Source: Sphingomonas corticis (GTDB lineage: Bacteria > Pseudomonadota > Alphaproteobacteria > Sphingomonadales > Sphingomonadaceae). From it: a DNA stretch of 64,000 nucleotides. The stretch's first letter is position 1. Each line of letters opens with the position of its first letter. Location of the stretch: assembly GCF_012035195.1 (NCBI RefSeq), contig NZ_JAAVJH010000005.1:186001-250000 (forward strand), read 5' to 3'. The notes below the pieces were generated by a model, which worked only from the letters and a program-made list of their open reading frames with translations, was not told where the DNA came from and did no database searches. Shown in pieces: positions 26,624 to 36,120 of this stretch. A program made the position numbers and the translations under genes.

Positions 26624-28165
26624 ATGCGGCAGATCGATCACTTCATCGTCGGCGGGGCAGGCGGCGGAGCAACCGGCGGGGGGCGCAGGTCGGATGTCTT
26701 CGACCCCAACACGGGAAAGGTGCAGGCCAGCGTCACGCTCGGCACGCAGGCCGATCTCGATCGCGCCGTCGCCGCGGCGCAGGCCGCGCAGCCCGGCTGG
26801 GCCGCCACCAATCCGCAGCGCCGCGCCCGCGTCATGTTCCGGTTCAAGGAACTGGTCGAGGCGAACATGGACGCGCTGGCGCACACGCTGTCGAGCGAGC
26901 ACGGCAAGGTCATCGCCGATGCGAAGGGGGACATCCAGCGCGGGCTGGAAGTGATCGAGTTCTGCTGCGGCATCCCCCACGTGCTGAAGGGCGAATATAC
27001 GCAGGGAGCCGGCCCCGGCATCGATGTCTATTCCCTGCGCCAGCCGCTCGGCATCGGTGCGGGCATCACGCCGTTCAACTTCCCGGCGATGATCCCGATG
27101 TGGATGTTCGGCGTCGCCATCGCCTGCGGCAACGCCTTCATCCTCAAGCCGTCGGAGCGCGACCCCAGCGTGCCCGTGCGCCTCGCCGAGCTGATGATCG
27201 AGGCGGGCCTGCCCGAGGGTGTGCTCCAGGTCGTCCATGGCGACAAGGAGATGGTGGACGCGATCCTGGACCATCCCGCCATCTCGGCGGTCAGCTTCGT
27301 CGGCAGCAGCGACATCGCGCACTACGTCTATCGTCGCGGCGTCGACGCGGGGAAGCGCGTGCAGGCGATGGGCGGCGCGAAGAACCACGGCATCGTCATG
27401 CCCGACGCGGACCTGGACCAGGTGGTCGCCGACCTGTCCGGCGCCGCCTTCGGCTCGGCGGGCGAGCGCTGCATGGCGCTGCCCGTGGTGGTGCCGGTGG
27501 GCGAGAAGACCGCGGATGCGCTCCGCGCGAAGCTGATCCCCGCGATCGAGGCGCTGCGCGTCGGCGTCTCCACCGACGCGGAGGCGCATTACGGACCGGT
27601 CGTCAACGCCGCGCACAAGCAGCGCGTGGAAAACTGGATCCAGACCGGCGTGGACGAGGGCGCGGAGCTGGTCGTGGACGGCCGCGGCTTCACCTTGCAG
27701 GGGCATGAGGACGGCTTCTTCGTCGGCCCGACCCTGTTCGACCGCGTCACGCCCGGGATGCAGGCCTACAGGGAGGAGATCTTCGGTCCCGTGCTGCAGA
27801 TCGTCCGCGCGGCAAGCTTCGACGAGGCGGTGCGCCTGCCCAGCGAGCATCAATACGGCAACGGCGTCGCCATCTTCACCCGCAACGGCCACGCCGCGCG
27901 CGAGTTCGCGGCGCGCGTCAACGTCGGCATGGTCGGCATCAACGTGCCGATCCCCGTGCCGGTCGCCTACCACACCTTCGGCGGATGGAAGCGTAGCGCC
28001 TTCGGCGACACCAACCAGCACGGCATGGAAGGCGTGAGGTTCTGGACGAAGGTGAAGACGGTGACGCAGCGCTGGCCCGACGGATCGGGCGACCTGCCGC
28101 GCGGCAGCGAGGACGGCGGACCTTCCCGCATCCAGGATGCGTTCGTCATCCCGACGATGGGTTGA
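26624..28165 (+). CDS. mmsA: CoA-acylating methylmalonate-semialdehyde dehydrogenase
   Basis: A 513-residue ALDH-superfamily enzyme that oxidises methylmalonate semialdehyde to propionyl-CoA in valine catabolism. The catalytic Cys283 is in SAGERCMAL, and ITPFNFPAMIPMWMF plus FVGSSDIAHYVY match the MmsA-specific regions. A C-terminal IPVPVAYHTFGGWKRSAFGD segment is typical. AGGAGAG precedes the ATG. It leads a six-gene run that covers every step from isobutyryl-CoA to propionyl-CoA. Confidence 0.95.
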   Translation: MRQIDHFIVGGAGGGATGGGRRSDVFDPNTGKVQASVTLGTQADLDRAVAAAQAAQPGWAATNPQRRARVMFRFKELVEANMDALAHTLSSEHGKVIADAKGDIQRGLEVIEFCCGIPHVLKGEYTQGAGPGIDVYSLRQPLGIGAGITPFNFPAMIPMWMFGVAIACGNAFILKPSERDPSVPVRLAELMIEAGLPEGVLQVVHGDKEMVDAILDHPAISAVSFVGSSDIAHYVYRRGVDAGKRVQAMGGAKNHGIVMPDADLDQVVADLSGAAFGSAGERCMALPVVVPVGEKTADALRAKLIPAIEALRVGVSTDAEAHYGPVVNAAHKQRVENWIQTGVDEGAELVVDGRGFTLQGHEDGFFVGPTLFDRVTPGMQAYREEIFGPVLQIVRAASFDEAVRLPSEHQYGNGVAIFTRNGHAAREFAARVNVGMVGINVPIPVPVAYHTFGGWKRSAFGDTNQHGMEGVRFWTKVKTVTQRWPDGSGDLPRGSEDGGPSRIQDAFVIPTMG

Positions 28166-28184
28166 TACCGGGGGTTGATCCGAC

Positions 28185-28706
28185 ATGCGCCGTGCCGCCT
28201 TCCTCCTGCTCCTGCCTCTCGCCGCCTGCGGCGGTGCGAGCGACGCCGACTACAATCGCGTCGACGTGCCGGAAAAGGAGGCCGAGGCGCAGAACGCGAT
28301 CGACGCCGCGGTGGCGCAGAACGGCGCGGCCTCCACCGCACGCGCCGGCGTGCCGGTCGCCGCGACGCCGCGCAACGCGGCGCGCGACCGCGCCCTGCCC
28401 AAGGACTTCCAGGGCTATTGGGGCGTCACGCCGAACGATTGCGAGCTGGCGAACACCAACGCCACCGGGCGGATCAACGTGGATGCGGACCGCATCCGTT
28501 TCTTCGAATCGCGCGCGCGGGTAGTGGACGTGGTGAGCCGCTCCACCTACGCGGTGACGGTCGACCTGCGCTTCGAAGGGGAGGGGCAGACGTGGCAGCG
28601 CCGCACCGCCCTCTCGCTGGAGAATGGCGGCACCGCGCTCGTCCGCACCGAAACCCCCGTCGGCTCGGGCGCGGCGCCCGCCACCACGCGCTACCAGCGC
28701 TGCTAG
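28185..28706 (+). CDS. Hypothetical lipoprotein inside the valine-catabolic operon
   Basis: A 173-residue secreted protein with lipobox LAAC (Cys15) and a mature region containing FQGYWGVTPNDCELANTNATGRINVDADRIRFFESRA, a pattern seen in small bacterial proteins that judge acid- or stress-related envelope signals but without a named function. It lies 19 bases after mmsA and nine bases before the acyl-CoA dehydrogenase, so it is co-transcribed with catabolic genes although nothing links it to them biochemically. Confidence 0.75.
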   Translation: MRRAAFLLLLPLAACGGASDADYNRVDVPEKEAEAQNAIDAAVAQNGAASTARAGVPVAATPRNAARDRALPKDFQGYWGVTPNDCELANTNATGRINVDADRIRFFESRARVVDVVSRSTYAVTVDLRFEGEGQTWQRRTALSLENGGTALVRTETPVGSGAAPATTRYQRC

Positions 28707-28715
28707 GGACCAGGA

Positions 28716-29861
28716 ATGACCGACCAGTTCCAGTTGACGGACGACCAGCGCGAGATCCAGGAACTCGCCCGCCGCTTCACCGCCGACCGCATCACGCCCT
28801 TCGCTGCGGAGTGGGACGAGACGGCGCACTACCCCGTGGACGTGTGGAAGGCCGCGGGGGAGCTCGGCTTCGGCGCGATCTACGTCAGTGAGGAGAATGG
28901 CGGTATCGGCCTGGGCCGGCTGGAGGCCGCGCTCATCATGGAGGCGATGGCCTATGGCTGCCCGGCCACCAGCGCCTTCATCTCGATCCACAACATGGCG
29001 ACGTGGATGATCGAGCGCTTCGGCGGACAGGAGATCAAGGACCGCTTCCTGCCCGGCCTCGTCGGCATGGACAGGATCGCCAGCTACTGCCTGACCGAGC
29101 CCGGCTCCGGCTCCGACGCCGCCGCGCTGAAGGCGAGCGCGCGGCGGGACGGCGATCATTACGTACTGAACGGCACGAAGCAGTTCATCTCCGGCGCGGG
29201 CTACAACGACATCTACGTCTGCATGGTCCGGACCGGCGAGGAGAAGAGCAAGGGCATCACCTGCCTGGTCGTGGAGAAGGACACACCCGGTCTCTCCTTC
29301 GGCGCGCCGGAGCGGAAACTGGGCTGGAACGCCTCGCCGACCGCGCAGGTGATCTTCGAGGATTGCCGCGTGCCGGTCGCGAACCGCGTCGGCGCGGAAG
29401 GCGACGGCTTCCGCTTCGCCATGGCGGGGCTCGACGGCGGGCGGCTCAACATCGGCGCCTGCTCGCTCGGCGGGGCGCAGCGCTGCCTGGACGAGGCGAT
29501 CCGCTACACCAAGGAACGCCAGCAGTTCGGGCAGCCGGTGGCGGAGTTCCAGAACACCCAATTCACGCTCGCCGACATGGCCACCGATCTCGAGGCGTCG
29601 CGCGCGCTGCTGTACCTCGCCGCGGCGAAGGTGACCGCGAACGCGCCCGACAAGTCGCGCTTCTCCGCGATGGCGAAGCGGCTGGCGACCGACAACGGCT
29701 CCGCGATCGTCGACCGTGCGCTGCAACTGCACGGCGGCTACGGCTATCTGCGCGACTATCCGATCGAGCGCTTCTGGCGCGACCTGCGCGTCCACTCGAT
29801 CCTCGAAGGGACGAACCAGGTGATGCGCATGATCGTCGGCAGGGATCTGCTGCGGCAGTAA
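28716..29861 (+). CDS. Isobutyryl-CoA dehydrogenase (acyl-CoA dehydrogenase family)
   Basis: A 381-residue FAD enzyme that forms the 2,3 double bond of branched acyl-CoA. Family motifs: YCLTEPGSGSDAAALKASA (about 127-145), GTKQFISGAG, and near the C-terminus LHGGYGYLRDYPIERFWRDLRVHSILEGTNQVMRMIVGRDLL (about 338-379), with the expected catalytic Glu in LEGTNQ. The position next to mmsA, the hydrolase and mmsB makes isobutyryl-CoA the best substrate. Confidence 0.9.
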   Translation: MTDQFQLTDDQREIQELARRFTADRITPFAAEWDETAHYPVDVWKAAGELGFGAIYVSEENGGIGLGRLEAALIMEAMAYGCPATSAFISIHNMATWMIERFGGQEIKDRFLPGLVGMDRIASYCLTEPGSGSDAAALKASARRDGDHYVLNGTKQFISGAGYNDIYVCMVRTGEEKSKGITCLVVEKDTPGLSFGAPERKLGWNASPTAQVIFEDCRVPVANRVGAEGDGFRFAMAGLDGGRLNIGACSLGGAQRCLDEAIRYTKERQQFGQPVAEFQNTQFTLADMATDLEASRALLYLAAAKVTANAPDKSRFSAMAKRLATDNGSAIVDRALQLHGGYGYLRDYPIERFWRDLRVHSILEGTNQVMRMIVGRDLLRQ

Positions 29862-29869
29862 GCCATGTG

Positions 29870-29923
29870 CTCCCGCGAAGGCGGGAGTCCAGCCCGGGCT
29901 CCCGCCTTCGCGGGGCCGCATCG
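29870..29923. repeat. Repeat family B pair in the valine operon
   Basis: CTCCCGC-gaag-GCGGGAG (29870-29887) is followed by a second hairpin GGCTCCCGC / GCGGGGCC ending just before the ribosome binding site of the next gene. It is located between two co-oriented genes of one pathway. Confidence 0.75.
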
Positions 29924-29932
29924 CGAGGGGCC

Positions 29933-30964
29933 ATGACTGAAGAGATCATCACGACCGTCGAAGGCCCCGTCGGCCGCATCCGCCTGAACCGGCCGAAGGC
30001 GATCCATGCCCTTACCACCGCGATGTGCGAGGGCGTGCTCGACGCGCTGGAGGCGTGGCGCGGCGACGATGCGGTGCGCGTGATCGCGATCGATCACGCG
30101 CAAGGCCGCGGCTTCTGCGCCGGCGGCGACATCCGCATGCTGGCCGACAGCGGCGCGAGGGACGGAGCGGAGGCGCGCGCCTTTTTCCACACCGAATATC
30201 GCATGAACCATCGGCTGTTCACCTACGCCAAGGACACGGTCGCCTTCATGGACGGCATCACGATGGGCGGCGGAGTCGGCCTGTCGCAGCCGTGCCGCTA
30301 CCGCGTGGCGACGCAGAACACGCGACTGGCGATGCCGGAGACCGGGATCGGCCTGTTTCCCGACGTCGGCGGCGGCTGGTACCTCTCGCGGCTGCCCGGG
30401 CGGATCGGCCAGTATCTCGCGCTCACCGGCGCGCGGATCGACGGCGCCGAATGCCTCGCCCTGGGGCTCGCGACGCACTACCTTCCGAGCGACGCGCTGG
30501 ACGAGGCGAAGGCCGGCCTCGCCGACGGCGTGGCGGTGCTCGACCGGCTGGCGGTCGCGCCGCCCCCCGCCGCAATCCTCGACCGGCGCGAGGCGATCGA
30601 CCGGCTGTTCGCCTCCGACGTGCTGGAGGAGGTGTTCGCCGCGCTGGAGGCCGACGGGGGCGACTTCGCGCGCGAGACGCTGGCGACGCTGAAGACCAAG
30701 TCGCCGCAGACGATGAAGGTGTCGCTTCGCCTGCTGAAGGACGGCGCGGGCATGGCGAGCTTCGCCGACGAGATGCGGCAGGAATATGCGGTGGGATCGC
30801 GGGTGGTGCAGCGGCACGACTTCCTGGAAGGCGTGCGCGCGGTGATCGTCGACAAGGACCATGCGCCGCGCTGGGACCCGGCCTCGCCGGAAGGGGTGAG
30901 CGACCACGTCATCGACCAGATCTTCGCGCCGCTGCCCGAGGCGGAGGCGTGGACGCCGGCGTGA
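29933..30964 (+). CDS. 3-hydroxyisobutyryl-CoA hydrolase
   Basis: A 343-residue crotonase-superfamily thioesterase that releases free 3-hydroxyisobutyrate in valine catabolism. The oxyanion loops are [13 protein letters not shown] (about 57-69) and [10 protein letters not shown]; the catalytic pair [21 protein letters not shown] is typical of HIBCH rather than hydratases. The length is also HIBCH-like; plain hydratases are about 260. The start at 29933 has GAGGGG upstream. It precedes the enoyl-CoA hydratase gene by 43 bases. Confidence 0.92.
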   Translation: MTEEIITTVEGPVGRIRLNRPKAIHALTTAMCEGVLDALEAWRGDDAVRVIAIDHAQGRGFCAGGDIRMLADSGARDGAEARAFFHTEYRMNHRLFTYAKDTVAFMDGITMGGGVGLSQPCRYRVATQNTRLAMPETGIGLFPDVGGGWYLSRLPGRIGQYLALTGARIDGAECLALGLATHYLPSDALDEAKAGLADGVAVLDRLAVAPPPAAILDRREAIDRLFASDVLEEVFAALEADGGDFARETLATLKTKSPQTMKVSLRLLKDGAGMASFADEMRQEYAVGSRVVQRHDFLEGVRAVIVDKDHAPRWDPASPEGVSDHVIDQIFAPLPEAEAWTPA

Positions 30965-31007
30965 CCAACGACGTCATGCCGGGGTGACGAACCGAGAAGG
31001 AGAGCCG

Positions 31008-31781
31008 ATGACTTACGAAACCATCCTCGTCGAGCAGCGCGGCGCCGTCACGCTCGTCACGCTCAACCGGCCGCAGGCGCTGAACGCGCTCAACAGCCAG
31101 GTCCTCGCCGACCTGCTCGCCGCCTTCGCCGCGTTCGACGCCGACGCGTCGCAGGGATGCGCGGTCCTGACCGGCAGCGAGAAGGCGTTCGCCGCCGGCG
31201 CCGACATCAAGGAGATGTCGAGCCAAGGCTTCGCCGACATGTACGGCGGCAATTTCTTCGGCGGCTACGAGCGGCTGACGCAGACGCGCAAGCCGATCGT
31301 CGCCGCGGTCGCGGGCTATGCGCTGGGCGGCGGGTGCGAACTCGCCATGATGTGCGACTTCATCCTCGCCGCCGACAACGCGAAGTTCGGCCAGCCGGAG
31401 ATCAAGCTGGCGGTCAGCCCCGGCATGGGCGGCTCGCAGCGCCTCACCCGCGCGGTCGGCAAGGCGAAGGCGATGGAGATGTGCCTGACCGGCCGCATGA
31501 TGGACGCGGCGGAGGCGGAGCGCGCCGGCCTCGTCAGCCGCATCGTCCCCGCCGCCGACCTGGTGGAGGAGGCGGTGAAGACCGCCGCCACCATCGCCGG
31601 CATGGCCCCGCTCGCCGTCATCGCGAACAAGGAGATGGTCAACGCCGCGTTCGAGACCGGCCTGGCGCAGGGCGTGCAGTTCGAACGCCGCCTGTTCCAC
31701 GGCCTGTTCGGCACCGCCGACCAGAAAGAAGGCATGGCCGCCTTCGTCGAGAAGCGCACGGGGCAGTGGACGGGGAAATAG
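31008..31781 (+). CDS. Enoyl-CoA hydratase
   Basis: A 257-residue crotonase. The substrate loops are [10 protein letters not shown] (about 63-72) and [13 protein letters not shown] (about 105-117), with the catalytic Glu pair in GCELAMM and [15 protein letters not shown]. In context it hydrates methacrylyl-CoA to 3-hydroxyisobutyryl-CoA. AAGGAGAG lies just before the ATG at 31008, making this start better than a GTG-rich extension at 30984. Confidence 0.92.
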   Translation: MTYETILVEQRGAVTLVTLNRPQALNALNSQVLADLLAAFAAFDADASQGCAVLTGSEKAFAAGADIKEMSSQGFADMYGGNFFGGYERLTQTRKPIVAAVAGYALGGGCELAMMCDFILAADNAKFGQPEIKLAVSPGMGGSQRLTRAVGKAKAMEMCLTGRMMDAAEAERAGLVSRIVPAADLVEEAVKTAATIAGMAPLAVIANKEMVNAAFETGLAQGVQFERRLFHGLFGTADQKEGMAAFVEKRTGQWTGK

Positions 31782-31788
31782 TGTCGTC

Positions 31789-31911
31789 GCCCCTGCGCTG
31801 GCAGGGGCCCATGTCTGCCACATGATCGACGACGGTGGACACACGGGCGTCGGGTCATGGGTCCGACGGCGAGATGGACGATACAGCGATAGGCTCCTGC
31901 CTGCGCAGGAG
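31789..31911. repeat. Repeat family B pair between enoyl-CoA hydratase and mmsB
   Basis: The left hairpin GCCCCTGC-gctg-GCAGGGGC (31789-31808) and right hairpin CTCCTGC-ctgc-GCAGGAG (31894-31911) bound about 85 bases of non-coding sequence. The right hairpin ends a few bases before the mmsB ribosome binding site. Confidence 0.8.
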
Positions 31912-31925
31912 TGACGGAGAAGATC

Positions 31926-32801
31926 ATGGCACGGGTCGCGTTCATCGGATTGGGCAACATGGGCGGCGGCATGGCCGCGAATCTCGCGAAGGCGGGGCAT
32001 GACGTGCGCGCCTTCGACGTCAGCGAGGAGGCGCTGGTCCGCGCCGAGGCGGCGGGCTGCCTGCGCAGCTCCAGCGCCGCCGCGGCGGCGGAAGGGGCGG
32101 AGGCGGTCGTCACCATGCTGCCCGCCGGCGCCCACGTGGCGCAGGTCTATGCCGAGGCGCTCGGCGGTGTCGCCCCCGGCGCGATCCTGATCGACTGTTC
32201 CACCATCGACGTCGCCACTGCGCGCCAGGTGGCCGAACAGGCGACAGCGCGCGGATTGCTGGCGGTCGACGCGCCCGTGTCCGGCGGAATAGCCGCCGCC
32301 ACCGCCGGCACGCTCACCTTCATGGTGGGCGGCACGGACGCCGGCTTCGCGCGTGCCGAGCCGTTCCTCGCCAGCATGGGCAAGGCGGTGATCCGCGCCG
32401 GTGCCAGCGGCGCGGGTCAGGCGGCGAAGATGTGCAACAACATGATCCTGGGCGCCACCATGGCGGCGACGTGCGAGGCGTTCGCCCTGGCGGAGAAGCT
32501 GGGGCTGGACGCGCAGGCCTTCTACGACATCGCCAGCGTGTCGTCGGGTCAGAGCTGGTCGATGACCAGCTACTGCCCCGTCCCCGGCGTCGGGCCGACC
32601 ACGCCCGCGGACAACGACTATCGGGGCGGGTTCGCGGCCGGGCTGATGCTGAAGGACCTGCGCCTCGCCACCGAGGGAGCGGCCGGCGTCGGTGCGGCGG
32701 TGCCGATGGGCCAGCGCGCGCGCGAGCTGTACGAGGCGTTCGTTGCCGATGGCGATGCGGCCACCGACTTCTCCGGCATCATCCGTACGATGCGGGCTTA
32801 A
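31926..32801 (+). CDS. mmsB: 3-hydroxyisobutyrate dehydrogenase
   Basis: A 291-residue NAD-dependent enzyme that oxidises 3-hydroxyisobutyrate to methylmalonate semialdehyde, feeding MmsA. The Rossmann motif FIGLGNMGGGMAANL is at the N-terminus, followed by DAPVSGGIAAATAGTLTFMVGG and the catalytic Lys in GAGQAAKMCNNM (about 169). GGAGAAG precedes the ATG at 31926. It completes the pathway begun by mmsA. Confidence 0.95.
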   Translation: MARVAFIGLGNMGGGMAANLAKAGHDVRAFDVSEEALVRAEAAGCLRSSSAAAAAEGAEAVVTMLPAGAHVAQVYAEALGGVAPGAILIDCSTIDVATARQVAEQATARGLLAVDAPVSGGIAAATAGTLTFMVGGTDAGFARAEPFLASMGKAVIRAGASGAGQAAKMCNNMILGATMAATCEAFALAEKLGLDAQAFYDIASVSSGQSWSMTSYCPVPGVGPTTPADNDYRGGFAAGLMLKDLRLATEGAAGVGAAVPMGQRARELYEAFVADGDAATDFSGIIRTMRA

Positions 32802-32816
32802 TCGCGCGCGTAAACA
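32797..32816 (+). promoter_or_regulatory. Motif copy 1 upstream of tetR (shared with the TonB receptor gene)
   Basis: CTTAATCGC-N5-TAAACA, 58 bases before the tetR start. An almost identical site lies before the TonB receptor gene at 33566-33585. It overlaps the mmsB stop codon. Confidence 0.5.
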
Positions 32817-32874
32817 CGGTTGCGCCCTCGTCCCGCCGCGCGCTAGCCTGGCCGCAGGACGAGGGAGACCGGCA

Positions 32875-33570
32875 ATGCCAGGGGGCAAGGCGGCAAAGGG
32901 GGCCGTGCGGCCGGCGAGGACGTCCCGGCCGTCACGCGACCCGGCGCGCAATTCCGCCGACGCGCTAATGGATGCGGCGGGCGCGCTGATGGCGGAGCGC
33001 AACTCCGTCGACATCACCTTCGCCGACATCGCCGAGCGGTCGGGCCTGAATTCCGCGCTGATCCAGTATCGCTTCGGCGGGAAGACCGGGCTGTTCCGCG
33101 CGCTGCTGGAGCGCGATGCGGGCGCGATGCTGCCGGCTCTCGCCGCGCTGGTCGCGGCGGATCTGCCGGCGGAGGAGAAGCTGCGCCGCCATATCCGCGG
33201 CGTCATCCGCACCTATCATCGCCACCCCTATATGAACCGGCTGATCGGCGCGCTGGCGTCGGAGACGGACGGCGATGCCGCGCGCTACATCTCAGAGCGG
33301 TTCACCCGCCCCATCGCCGCCGGGCATCGTGCGATCCTGCGCCAGGGAGTGGCGGAGGGCACGTTCCGCCCCGTCGATCCCATGTTGTTCTACTTCTCGC
33401 TGATCGGCGCGTGCGACCACCTGTTTCACGCGCGCTACTCGCTGAAATGGGCGTTCGGCATCGGAGAGATCGACGAGCCTCTCAGCCTCGCTTACGCGGC
33501 ACACGTCGAGGCGACCGTGCTCGCCTCCGTCCTCGTCGCTCTACCGACAGCCACCGTGGACAGGACTTAA
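32875..33570 (+). CDS. TetR-family regulator next to a TonB receptor
   Basis: A 231-residue TetR regulator with a basic N-terminal tail (about 1-25) and a helix-turn-helix (DALMDAAGALMAERNSVDITFADIAERSGLNSALIQYRFGGKTGLFRAL, about 28-75). GGGAGA precedes the ATG. It is followed directly by the TonB receptor and acyl-CoA dehydrogenase genes, and both it and the receptor have the same upstream motif, so it probably represses itself and that transport/catabolic set. Confidence 0.88.
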   Translation: MPGGKAAKGAVRPARTSRPSRDPARNSADALMDAAGALMAERNSVDITFADIAERSGLNSALIQYRFGGKTGLFRALLERDAGAMLPALAALVAADLPAEEKLRRHIRGVIRTYHRHPYMNRLIGALASETDGDAARYISERFTRPIAAGHRAILRQGVAEGTFRPVDPMLFYFSLIGACDHLFHARYSLKWAFGIGEIDEPLSLAYAAHVEATVLASVLVALPTATVDRT

Positions 33571-33585
33571 TCGCTCAATTAAACA
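33566..33585 (+). promoter_or_regulatory. Motif copy 2 upstream of the TonB receptor gene
   Basis: CTTAATCGC-N5-TAAACA, 16 of 20 bases identical to 32797-32816 with identical spacing. It lies 37 bases before the receptor start and overlaps the tetR stop. It also contains the small dyad TTAAT-N6-ATTAA. Confidence 0.5.
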
Positions 33586-33622
33586 GGCGGCCGAAAACAG
33601 GAAGGCAGAGGGGGAGGGGACG

Positions 33623-36100
33623 ATGACGATCCTGCACGCATCGGCGATGGCGATCGCAGTCAGCCTGGCGGCACCGGCCTTGGCGCAGGACGCGGCCAAC
33701 GCCACGCGCGGCGACGATGCGGTGCCGCAGACGCCCGTCAGCCCGTCCTCCCCCGGCGCCCCCGCCAACGCGCCCGATGCGACCGAGAGCCGCGGCGGTG
33801 TGGACGACATCGTCGTCACCGCGCAGAAGCGCGAGCAGTCGCTGCAGGACGTCCCCGTCGTGGTCTCCGTGCTCAGCCAGGAACAGCTGACCAACGCGGG
33901 CGTGCGCGACATCAAGGATCTGCAGACGATCACGCCGGGCCTCAACGTCACCTCGTCGACCAGCACCGCGCAGACGTCGATCCGCATCCGCGGCGTCGGT
34001 ACGGTCGGCGACAATCCCGGGCTGGAGAGTTCGGTCGGCACCGTCATCGACGGCGTCTATCGCGCGCGCTCCTCGGTGGCGTTCGGCGACCTGGGCGAAT
34101 TGCAGCGGGTGGAGGTGCTGAAGGGGCCGCAATCGACGCTGTTCGGCAAGAACATGTCCGCCGGCGTCATCAACGTCGTGACCGCGGCGCCCAGCTTCAC
34201 CCCCGCGGCGGAATTCGTCGGCAGCTACGGCAACTACAACCAATATTCGATCAGCGGCAGCGCCACCTTCGGCCTGGTGGACGAGGTGCTGGCCGCGCGC
34301 ATCTTCGCGCTGAAGCGGGAGCGGGACGGCTTCCTGCGCGTGAACACCGGGGCCGGGCCGCGCACGCAGACGCGCGACGGCGACGAGGATTACTACACCG
34401 TGCGCGCGCAACTGCTCTTCCGCCCGCTCGACGGGCTGGAGATCCGCGCCATCGGCGACTACACCAACCGCGACGAGAATTGCTGCATCAACACCGTCAG
34501 CATTCCCGGCCCCACCGCCGCCTTCGTCGACCTGCTCGCGCCGGACGCGGGGCTGCTGCGCAACCGCCAGCCCTTCTCGCGGATCGCCTACGCCAATCGT
34601 CCGTCGCCGACGCGGGTGGAGGATTACGGCGGATCGGTGCAGGCCGACTACGACATCGGCGGCGGGCTGTCCGCCACGTCGATCACCGCGTGGCGCGTCA
34701 ACGACGCCGCCAACGGCACCGACCTCGATTTCTCCAGCGCGGACATCTGGTACCGCCCGGTGGACAACCGCAACGTCTTTCGCGTCTTCTCGCAGGAGGC
34801 GCGGCTCGCGTTCACCAGCGACCGGCTCAATTCCATCCTCGGCGTCTTCTACGCCAACGAACGCCTGCAATCGGACCCGGTCACGCTGTTCGGCACCGGG
34901 TACGAGAGCTATTTCGGGTATCTCCTCTCCGCGTCCAGCGGCGCGCCCAACCCCAATTTCGTCGCCGCGCTGACCGGGCTTCCGGCCGGCTCGAACTATC
35001 TCGCCGGGCAGGGCGCGCGGGATTTCCACAACCACCGCAGCTCGTCGCTCGCCATCTTCACCGACAACACGATCACGCTGGCGGAGGGATTGGAGCTGAC
35101 GCTGGGCCTGCGCTACACCGACGAGGTGAAGCGGGTGGCGTCGCGCTACACGAACACCGCGCCGGGCAACGCCTGCGCCGCGGCGCTGGGGCGGGCGGCC
35201 TTCTATCCCGCCGCGGCGCGCACCGCGATCGTCGGCGCGCTGTGTGCGCCGACCGCCGACCCGGCCTTCAACGACGTCAGCGCGAACCAGCGCCGGCCGG
35301 AGAACCGCTGGGCCGGATCGGCGAAGCTGCAATATCGCTTCTCGCCGCAGGTGATGGCCTATGGCTCCTACGCCAACGGCTTCAAGTCGGGCGGCTTCAA
35401 CCTGGACCGTGCGCGCTTCGCCCCCGGCAGTTTCAACCCCGACACCAGCTTCGCGACGGAGAAGGTGGAGGCGTACGAGGTCGGCACGAAGACGACCCTG
35501 TTCGATCGCCGCGTCCTCGCCAATCTCGCGGCCTTCTATCAAAAATACACTGATTTTCAGTTGAACACCTACACCGGCATCAGCTTCCTCGTCGCCTCCA
35601 TTCCCGAAGTGGTGTCGAAGGGCGTCGACTTCGACGTGCTGTGGAACACCGGCATCCAGGGCCTGTCGCTCAACGGCGGCGTCACCTACGCGGACACGCG
35701 GTTCGGCGACTTCGTGCCCCCCGCGGGCATCAGCGCACGGCTGCCCGGCGCGACATTGCCCTATGCGGCGAAGTGGAACGTGACCGGCGGCTTCTCCTCG
35801 CGTCAGCCGATCGGCGCCGGGCTGGACCTGTTGTCCAGCGCGTCGGTGAAGTGGACGTCCGCATACAACACCGGCTCCAACCTCGACCCGCTGAAGGAGC
35901 AGCGTCCCTTCGCCCTGCTGAACGCGCGGCTCGGCATCGCGCCGGAATCGGACGCGTGGACGGTGGAGGTGTGGGCGCAGAACCTCACCAGTTCCGACTA
36001 CTACCAGGTGGTGGTGGACCAGCCGCTGCAATCGGGCACCTATGGCGCGTTCCTGGGCGCGCCGCGGACCTACGGCGGCACGGTGCGCGTCCGCTTCTGA
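33623..36100 (+). CDS. TonB-dependent outer-membrane receptor
   Basis: An 825-residue transporter with a signal peptide ending AALA-type (PALAQ, about 22) and a TonB box around DDIVVTAQKREQ (about 60-70). The plug domain follows (SLQDVPVVVSVLSQEQLTNAGVRDIKDLQTITPGLNV, GVGTVGDNPG, VEVLKGPQSTLFGKN). The barrel ends in aromatic Phe (TVRVRF), as required for outer-membrane insertion. Sphingomonads use many such receptors for complex organics. The substrate here is unknown but is likely lipid- or steroid-like given the acyl-CoA dehydrogenase neighbours. Confidence 0.94.
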   Translation: MTILHASAMAIAVSLAAPALAQDAANATRGDDAVPQTPVSPSSPGAPANAPDATESRGGVDDIVVTAQKREQSLQDVPVVVSVLSQEQLTNAGVRDIKDLQTITPGLNVTSSTSTAQTSIRIRGVGTVGDNPGLESSVGTVIDGVYRARSSVAFGDLGELQRVEVLKGPQSTLFGKNMSAGVINVVTAAPSFTPAAEFVGSYGNYNQYSISGSATFGLVDEVLAARIFALKRERDGFLRVNTGAGPRTQTRDGDEDYYTVRAQLLFRPLDGLEIRAIGDYTNRDENCCINTVSIPGPTAAFVDLLAPDAGLLRNRQPFSRIAYANRPSPTRVEDYGGSVQADYDIGGGLSATSITAWRVNDAANGTDLDFSSADIWYRPVDNRNVFRVFSQEARLAFTSDRLNSILGVFYANERLQSDPVTLFGTGYESYFGYLLSASSGAPNPNFVAALTGLPAGSNYLAGQGARDFHNHRSSSLAIFTDNTITLAEGLELTLGLRYTDEVKRVASRYTNTAPGNACAAALGRAAFYPAAARTAIVGALCAPTADPAFNDVSANQRRPENRWAGSAKLQYRFSPQVMAYGSYANGFKSGGFNLDRARFAPGSFNPDTSFATEKVEAYEVGTKTTLFDRRVLANLAAFYQKYTDFQLNTYTGISFLVASIPEVVSKGVDFDVLWNTGIQGLSLNGGVTYADTRFGDFVPPAGISARLPGATLPYAAKWNVTGGFSSRQPIGAGLDLLSSASVKWTSAYNTGSNLDPLKEQRPFALLNARLGIAPESDAWTVEVWAQNLTSSDYYQVVVDQPLQSGTYGAFLGAPRTYGGTVRVRF

Positions 36101-36120
36101 TCGACGGGGAGGGCAGGGCG

